11,015 nt of DNA from Oscillospiraceae bacterium (lineage in GTDB: Bacteria; Bacillota; Clostridia; Oscillospirales; Oscillospiraceae), in NCBI GenBank assembly GCA_016290695.1, contig JAEEUX010000063.1, forward strand, positions 1 to 11,015, in the 5' to 3' direction. Below are positions 6,650 to 11,015 of the stretch, in pieces (the stretch's first letter is position 1; each line of letters begins with the position of its first letter). The notes beneath the pieces are model-generated. The model was not told the DNA's origin, did no database searches, and saw only the letters and a list, made by a program, of their open reading frames with translations. The position numbers and the translations under genes are program-made.

Positions 6650-6730
6650 AACGAGGCGACTGATACGCCGTTGCGCTGGCGCTGGGTTTAGCGGCTGATT
6701 CGATTGATATGGCTGTACGCTGAAATGTTG

Positions 6731-6758
6731 TTGACTTTTTTGAGTTTTTGAGTATAAT
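6731..6758 (+). promoter_or_regulatory. Strong SigA promoter before the NYN gene leader
   Basis: TTGACT (6731-6736) and a perfect TATAAT (6753-6758) are 16 bases apart. The predicted start is near 6765, inside the inverted repeat that follows. The transcript would run about 95 bases before the NYN start codon. Confidence 0.85.
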
Positions 6759-6762
6759 ATAA

Positions 6763-6783
6763 CTGTAATCACTTAGATTACAG
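6763..6783 (+). promoter_or_regulatory. Perfect 8-bp inverted repeat at the transcription start
   Basis: CTGTAATC (6763-6770) and GATTACAG (6776-6783) are perfectly complementary around a 5-base spacer. It begins 4 bases after the -10 box, overlapping the likely +1. It could be the operator of a dimeric repressor or a hairpin at the 5' end of the RNA; the sequence alone does not decide. Confidence 0.65.
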
Positions 6784-6790
6784 TAAACGT

Positions 6791-6847
6791 AAATCTCGTG
6801 TTGTAGTTCTCCCAATATATGGGAAGTTACGAAGCACGAGATTTTTT
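6791..6847 (+). terminator. Leader terminator (attenuator or small-RNA 3' end) before the NYN gene
   Basis: AAATCTCGTG (6791-6800) pairs perfectly with CACGAGATTT (6835-6844), followed directly by more T's (T run 6842-6847). Inside the loop a second imperfect hairpin forms around TCCCA/TGGGA (6810-6814, 6820-6824), extended by GTA/TAC (6803-6805, 6828-6830). The ribosome binding site of the next gene (GAGG 6850-6853) begins 2 bases after the T run. With the promoter at 6731-6758 this defines an RNA of roughly 80 bases that ends before the nuclease gene. Confidence 0.8.
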
Positions 6848-6858
6848 GTGAGGTAATT

Positions 6859-7557
6859 ATGAAGGTTGCAATTCTTGTAGACGGCGGTTTTTATCGGAAA
6901 CGAGCTTCATTTCTTTTTGGCGATAAAAACGCAAAGGATCGGGCGGACGAATTAGTTAAGTACTGCATGAGACATATTGACCGAGATGATAGCCTTTACC
7001 GTCTGTTTTATTATGATTGCAAGCCTTCGGAAAAAACGGTATTTAATCCTTTGACAAGCAAGAGCGTAAACTTGCGAAAAAGCGTATTATACGCATGGAC
7101 TAACGATTTCTTCAAAGAATTGACCCATAAAAGAAAGCTCGCATTAAGAATGGGCGAGCTGTTGGAAAGCTCTGCTGGTTATACTTTGAAGCCAGAGACG
7201 CTGAAAAAGCTTTGCAGAAAAGAGATAACTGTAGACGATTTATGTGAGGACGATTTTCGTCTTGAAATACAGCAAAAAGGGGTTGATATGAGAATTGGCC
7301 TCGATATTGCTTCTTTAGCTCAAAAAAGATTGGTGGATAAGATTATTCTTATTGCCGGTGACAGCGATTTCGTCCCAGCAGCAAAACATGCTCGAAGGGA
7401 AGGCATTGATTTTGTGCTTGATCCAATGTGGCATACGATAAAAGATAGTCTTAACGAACACATTGATGGTTTGGAGTCAAAAGTGGCAAAGCCACCCAAT
7501 AATAATCATGATCCTCTACATATTGACTATAAACCAAAAGTAGCAGACAATCATTAA
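6859..7557 (+). CDS. NYN-domain (PIN-like) ribonuclease
   Basis: The protein has 232 residues. NYN proteins are metal-dependent nucleases of the PIN-like fold, mostly acting on RNA. Visible hallmarks are the N-terminal strand and first aspartate (VAILVDGGFY, D8), the central KGVDMRIGLDIA (D143, D149) and GDSDFVPAAKHAR (D168, D170). These acidic residues would form the metal site. Residues about 20-130 hold a lysine/arginine-rich insert before the second acidic motif, and the last 30 residues look unstructured. GAGG lies 5 bases before the ATG. Sampled lines are near 40% GC against about 60% in obg, which suggests acquisition. It stands alone behind a promoter and terminator-bearing leader. 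RNA target and biological role (defence, toxin or RNA turnover) cannot be read from the sequence. Confidence 0.88.
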   Translation: MKVAILVDGGFYRKRASFLFGDKNAKDRADELVKYCMRHIDRDDSLYRLFYYDCKPSEKTVFNPLTSKSVNLRKSVLYAWTNDFFKELTHKRKLALRMGELLESSAGYTLKPETLKKLCRKEITVDDLCEDDFRLEIQQKGVDMRIGLDIASLAQKRLVDKIILIAGDSDFVPAAKHARREGIDFVLDPMWHTIKDSLNEHIDGLESKVAKPPNNNHDPLHIDYKPKVADNH

Positions 7558-7682
7558 GTATGGTGGAGCCATGCTAAGTTAAAACCACAGACCTTTATAG
7601 AACATACCGACGAAAAAACGTACATAGGTTTTGGTGATAGAGTCAAATGCATTTGTTTTCATTAATTTGTATCTGAAGACGC

Positions 7683-7716
7683 AAAAGGGGAAAGGCCGAG
7701 CGGCCTTTCCCCTTAT
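7683..7716. terminator. Bidirectional terminator between converging NYN and chemoreceptor genes
   Basis: A perfect stem of at least 13 bp (AAGGGGAAAGGCC 7685-7697 with GGCCTTTCCCCTT 7702-7714) has a GAGC loop. On the minus strand it is followed by TTTT and on the plus strand by TTATTCTTATT. It lies 19 bases after the chemoreceptor stop and serves both converging transcripts. The 125 bases between the NYN stop and this hairpin hold nothing else I can support. Confidence 0.92.
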
Positions 7717-7733
7717 TCTTATTGTTATAGGGC

Positions 7734-9821
7734 TTAGTCCTTGAGATTGAACTCGTTGACGAGAGACTGTAGGTGGTTAGCGTGTTTGGCAAGCTCGACG
7801 CTGACCGCGGCGCTCTCTTCAGCGGTGGCGGAGTTGGACTGGACGACGACGGATACCTGGTCGAGGCCGGAAACGATCTGCTCAATGGCCTCGGACTGGG
7901 CGTTAGACTCGTCAGAAATGGAATTGACAAGCTCCGCGACGTTTTCGACGACGCCGACGATGTTTTCGAGGGATTCGACGTTCCTCTGCGTAATCTCCTT
8001 GCCGTTGTCGATGGCGGCGAGGGTGCTCTTGATGAGGACTGTGGTGTCCTTCGCGGCGGCCGCGCTCTTGTTCGCGAGGCTCTTGACCTCGTCCGCGACG
8101 ACGGCAAAGCTCTTGCCGTTGGCGCCCGCGCGGGCCGCTTCAACGGCGGCGTTGAGCGCGAGAATGTTGGTCTGGAAGGCGATGTCCTCGATGAGCTTGA
8201 TGATGGAGGCAATCTTCGCGGAGGAATCGGAAATTTCGTCCATGGCTTCGGCGAGTCTCTGCATCTCCTGGTTGCTGAGAGTTATGCCTTCCTTGGCATC
8301 AACGGCGCGGCGGTCTGCGGCTTCGGCGTTCTTCGCGGTGCGCTTAGCCTGCTCGGAGACGGAGTTGATGGTCGTGAGGAGGCCGTCGATGGTGCTGGCC
8401 TGCTCGGTAGCGCCCTGGGCGAGGTTCTGCGCCGTATCGGAAACCTGAGAGGAGGCGGAGAGAACGTCGCTCGAAACGGTGTTTATGTCGGACATCGTTT
8501 CATTCAGAGAGGCGATGATGCTGAGCAGAGATTCCTTCAACTCAATAAAGTCGCCGATATACTCCTGCGTAACGTCGAGGTTGATGTCCTTCTCCGAAAT
8601 GGAGGTGAGGACGCGCTTTACGTCGCCTATGTAGAGGTTGAGGTTCTGCGTCGTCTTGTTCATGGCGAAGGACAGACGCTGGAGCTCATCAATATTGGTC
8701 TTCTTGGCGTCCTTGTTGGAGAGGTCACCGTCGGAGAGAAGCTCGAGGGTGCCGCAGACGTCAACAATGGGAGAAGAAATCTTGTTGCTGATGCTTCTGC
8801 CGATGATGATGCTGATGACGATGCTTATCGCGGCGACGACTACGAAGAGAACGATGAGAATGTACGCGGAGGACATCATTTCGTTCATGTCGGCGTAGGA
8901 AACGAAAATCCATCCGTCGCTGCCGTCAATGAGTCTGAACGCATATTCCTTGTTTCCGCTGATGAAGTTGCCTTCGCCGAGGCTGATTATCTTCTGAGCG
9001 TCCTTTGCCGGAGTTTCGTAGGTCGGGTCGGTCTTGGCAAGCTCGATGAGGTTAGCGCGCATGAGCGCGACCTCGGGGACGTAGCAGGCAACGAGAGTGG
9101 AGGTGCCGTCGAGGATGAAGCTCTCGCCCTTCTCGCCGATCCTTGCCTGAGAAACTATCTCGCAGAACTTTGTAACGTCGAGGTAGACAACGAAATATCC
9201 CTTATAAGTGGAGGTAACGGGCGTCGCGATTGGGATGGCCGTAAGCTCTTCACCCGCTGCCGTAACGAACGTGGTGGGGGAGAGCATAACGGTCTCTCCC
9301 TGTGCGGCGCGCTGGTAATACTCGGTGTCGGAACGGTCGACGGTATCGTCATAAGAATGACCGTTTTCTTTAAGAAGCTCGATATAGATGAACTCTTCGA
9401 CGTTAAAGCTCATCTGGAGATTTTGGAGGGTGACAGTGAGGGCATTGACGCTCGCAAATGAAGAAAGCGAGGTGCTCGCCGCCATCTGCTTAACAGTGTC
9501 TTTATAAGTGTTCAAATGAGCTTCCATTAAGAGTTCGTAAGAATTCGCGCTGCTTTCAAGCAGTGTGTCCGCGCTGGAGCGAGTGTTGATGATGGAAACT
9601 ATTACGCCAAGAGCGCCGAGAACAAGAGAGTCCACGAGAACGATTGCGAATATCATTCTCATAATGCGGTTCTTCATCTTGATGGCGCCTTTAGCCGCCT
9701 TTGTCGCCGGTTTTTTGGTGGCTGTCGTTTTTTTGGCTTTTACTTTCTTGCTTTCCTTACCCGAAGAAGAAACGGGCTTGGCCTTCTGGTCCTTCCCTGA
9801 ACCTTTTGCTGCAAATTTCAT
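7734..9821 (-). CDS. Methyl-accepting chemotaxis protein with Cache sensor
   Basis: The protein has 695 residues. In order: a lysine-rich cytoplasmic tail (1-55), membrane helix 1 (about 56-78), an extracellular Cache-type sensor (about 80-315), membrane helix 2 (about 318-341), HAMP (about 342-394), and the coiled-coil signalling domain with the conserved tip DIAFQTNILALNAAVEAARA near 548-566. It senses an extracellular small ligand and controls CheA; the ligand is unknown. The frame stays open to 10040, but the ATG at 9821 is chosen because AAAGGAG (9827-9833) lies 5 bases upstream, the upstream reading is not protein-like, and the SigD-type promoter at 9964-9990 would lie inside the longer version. 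There is no C-terminal CheR-docking pentapeptide (it ends FNLKD). Confidence 0.95.
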   Translation of the reverse strand: MKFAAKGSGKDQKAKPVSSSGKESKKVKAKKTTATKKPATKAAKGAIKMKNRIMRMIFAIVLVDSLVLGALGVIVSIINTRSSADTLLESSANSYELLMEAHLNTYKDTVKQMAASTSLSSFASVNALTVTLQNLQMSFNVEEFIYIELLKENGHSYDDTVDRSDTEYYQRAAQGETVMLSPTTFVTAAGEELTAIPIATPVTSTYKGYFVVYLDVTKFCEIVSQARIGEKGESFILDGTSTLVACYVPEVALMRANLIELAKTDPTYETPAKDAQKIISLGEGNFISGNKEYAFRLIDGSDGWIFVSYADMNEMMSSAYILIVLFVVVAAISIVISIIIGRSISNKISSPIVDVCGTLELLSDGDLSNKDAKKTNIDELQRLSFAMNKTTQNLNLYIGDVKRVLTSISEKDINLDVTQEYIGDFIELKESLLSIIASLNETMSDINTVSSDVLSASSQVSDTAQNLAQGATEQASTIDGLLTTINSVSEQAKRTAKNAEAADRRAVDAKEGITLSNQEMQRLAEAMDEISDSSAKIASIIKLIEDIAFQTNILALNAAVEAARAGANGKSFAVVADEVKSLANKSAAAAKDTTVLIKSTLAAIDNGKEITQRNVESLENIVGVVENVAELVNSISDESNAQSEAIEQIVSGLDQVSVVVQSNSATAEESAAVSVELAKHANHLQSLVNEFNLKD

Positions 9822-9963
9822 AATAGCTCCTTTCCCGCCCTCGCCGGTAAAAGCGTGAGCAGCGTTGATTACTTGCGGAAAATTCTGAGTGCTACAGCTC
9901 ATCCTGATAAAGCGTGAAAAATCACTTGAGAAAATGCTTTCAATGTTAAACCCTATACATACT

Positions 9964-9990
9964 TTATCGTTAACTCGACAAAATTCTTTA
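9964..9990 (-). promoter_or_regulatory. SigD/FliA (sigma-28) type promoter of the chemoreceptor
   Basis: On the minus strand TAAAGAAT (9990-9983), an 11-base spacer, and AACGATAA (9971-9964) match the flagellar sigma consensus TAAAGTTT-N11-GCCGATAA at the key positions TAAAG and CGATAA with exact spacing. The start of transcription would be near 9957, giving a leader of about 135 bases. Confidence 0.75.
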
Positions 9991-10374
9991 GGACAACACA
10001 ACAAATCAAAAAGAAAATCAAAAATGATATTCCACACCACCCTTATTGTACTATGAATATTTAGAAAAAGAAAGAGTTTTGGTTAAATTTGTCGTATTAT
10101 ATTATTTTGCTATTCATGTTTTGTAGAAAAATCAGTAATTTGAGTTACATTTGAACGCATAAAATGAAAAACAGCGCTTTATATTCATGCCAAATTACAA
10201 TAAGAAAATCTATCCGGAAGGATTTGCGTAATGCCTCGTTGGATTTCATGACCATATATATTCATTATGCTCGGAAAAAACCGCCTTGCCTGACACAAAA
10301 GTCTTCTCGCCATAAATTGATATTAAACCATGATTTTCAGCCTTGGCTTGCTTTGTTCGGAACTCACTGAAGTG
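9991..10374. other. AT-rich intergenic spacer without a supported gene
   Basis: Between the chemoreceptor promoter and the groEL terminator there are about 380 AT-rich bases. Short open frames occur on both strands (for example 10164-10370 plus, 10246-10440 minus), but none has a ribosome binding site, recognisable protein features or a promoter. No tRNA, repeat array or insertion-sequence end was seen. Confidence 0.6.
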
Positions 10375-10411
10375 AAAAACCGGCGTGTGCACGAAGCACA
10401 CGCCGGTTTTT
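10375..10411. terminator. Strong terminator downstream of groEL
   Basis: A perfect 16-bp stem (AAAAACCGGCGTGTGC 10375-10390 with its complement at 10396-10411) has the loop ACGAA. Read on the minus strand the GC-rich stem ends in TTTTT, 26 bases after the groEL stop codon. The A/T flanks make it symmetrical, so it could also work in the other direction. Confidence 0.95.
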
Positions 10412-10436
10412 ACTATATGGGGAGCTATAGAAATTA

Positions 10437-11015
10437 TCAATACATTCCGCCCATGCCGCCCATATCGGCAGCGGGAGCTGCGGGCGCGGGAGGCTCGGGC
10501 TTATCGGTGACAAGGGCCTCGGTGGTGAGAACCATGGAGGCGACGGAGGCGGCGTTCTCAAGAGCGCTGCGGCAGACCTTTACGGGGTCGACGATGCCGG
10601 CCTCGACCATGTCGCAATATACCTCGTGCGCGGCGTCGAAGCCGAAGTTTGCGCGGCGTGCGGTCTTGATCTTTTCAAGAATGACGGAGCCTTCGAGACC
10701 TGCGTTCGCGGCGATCTGTCTGATGGGAGCCTGAAGAGCCTTGGCGATGATCTGAGCGCCGGTCTTTTCGTCGCCGGTGAGCTTGGAAAGCTGCTTTTCG
10801 ACGGCAACGGAGGCGCCGACGTAAACGGAGCCGCCGCCGGGAACGATACCCTCTTCAACGGCTGCGCGGGTGGCGTTGAGAGCGTCCTCGATACGGAGCT
10901 TCTTCTCCTTCATCTCGGCCTCGGTAGCTGCGCCGACCTTGATAACGGCAACGCCGCCGGAGAGCTTTGCGAGGCGTTCCTGAAGCTTCTCGCGGTCATA
11001 ATCGGAGGTGGTAAC
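10437..11015 (-). CDS. groEL: 60-kDa chaperonin GroEL, C-terminal part (5' end outside window)
   Basis: The last 192 residues are present. The frame is open to the right edge, where it reads VTTSDYDREKLQERLAKLSG, then GGVAVIKVGAATE, EDALNATRAAVEEGIVPGGG and the C-terminal GGM tail (MGGMGGMY). This corresponds to roughly the last third of GroEL: intermediate and equatorial domain segments including the aspartate of the EDALNATRA motif that takes part in ATP hydrolysis. GroEL forms the 14-subunit folding chamber with GroES. Any groES and the CIRCE/HrcA control region would lie upstream, outside the window. Confidence 0.98.
   Translation of the reverse strand, partial: VTTSDYDREKLQERLAKLSGGVAVIKVGAATEAEMKEKKLRIEDALNATRAAVEEGIVPGGGSVYVGASVAVEKQLSKLTGDEKTGAQIIAKALQAPIRQIAANAGLEGSVILEKIKTARRANFGFDAAHEVYCDMVEAGIVDPVKVCRSALENAASVASMVLTTEALVTDKPEPPAPAAPAADMGGMGGMY

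Noticed and set aside
6664..6723. A 19-codon hydrophobic stretch (AVALALGLAADSIDMAV) resembling a transporter fragment such as MntP or YtaF
   Set aside because: It lies between two stops, has no start or continuation, and is too short to call a pseudogene rather than chance.
6763..6847. Known riboswitch or T-box in the NYN leader
   Set aside because: No T-box sequence, and no preQ1, SAM or cyclic di-GMP core motif was recognised; kept as an unassigned leader.
7773..9461. 562-residue plus-strand frame opposite the chemoreceptor
   Set aside because: Composition is the complement of a coiled-coil gene, with no domain, promoter or ribosome binding site; the minus-strand protein is clearly real.
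9822..10040. 73-residue N-terminal extension of the chemoreceptor
   Set aside because: The extension is not protein-like, has no ribosome binding site, and would include the SigD-type promoter; the ATG at 9821 has a strong ribosome binding site.
10164..10440. Short frames of 64-68 residues in the spacer after groEL
   Set aside because: No ribosome binding site or recognisable features, and the minus-strand one runs through the groEL terminator.
1..11015. CRISPR array, insertion sequence, tRNA gene or attachment site
   Set aside because: No regularly spaced repeats, transposase, cloverleaf or flanking direct repeats that bound an element were found; the lower-GC NYN unit has no visible boundary repeats.

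Overview
The window looks like a chromosomal segment of a motile, anaerobic-type member of the Clostridia (Bacillota), plausibly an Oscillospirales-like lineage. The grounds are a surface protein with S-layer homology (SLH) domains, a free-standing four-cluster ferredoxin, a Firmicutes-type L27 body, the rplU-rpmA-obg order, strong SigA promoters with extended -10 boxes, a SigD/FliA-type promoter before a chemoreceptor, and GC-rich housekeeping genes with AT-rich spacers. The lineage is inferred from gene content and was not measured.

Left part (1-3362, plus strand): the 3' end of an exported SLH protein carrying a natural run of seven GGGGS(S/T) repeats; a strong hairpin; then a two-gene unit with its own promoter, made of a small HD-domain phosphohydrolase and a TTG-started four-helix membrane protein of unknown role.

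Middle part (3363-6075): a 16-cysteine ferredoxin with its own promoter and terminator; then a near-consensus promoter, a short leader and the ribosomal/GTPase cluster rplU, rpmA, obg. The cluster is odd in two ways. The L27 protease gene prp usually found between rplU and rpmA in Firmicutes is absent, and L27 starts directly at the mature-type N-terminus. A perfect intrinsic terminator also sits between rpmA and obg, ending just before the obg ribosome binding site.

Right part (6076-7736): a promoter drives two paralogous 65-70 residue single-pass membrane proteins of unknown function. Next comes a more AT-rich single-gene unit encoding a NYN (PIN-like) nuclease. Between its strong promoter and its start codon lies an RNA of about 80 nt with a 5' hairpin and a complete intrinsic terminator, so the nuclease is expressed only by read-through or another start. 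This is the best candidate in the window for an undescribed regulated system.

Far right (7683-11015, minus strand): a bidirectional terminator, a chemoreceptor (methyl-accepting chemotaxis protein) with an unusual lysine-rich cytoplasmic tail, its SigD-type promoter, a gene-free AT-rich spacer, a second strong terminator, and the 3' end of groEL running out of the window.
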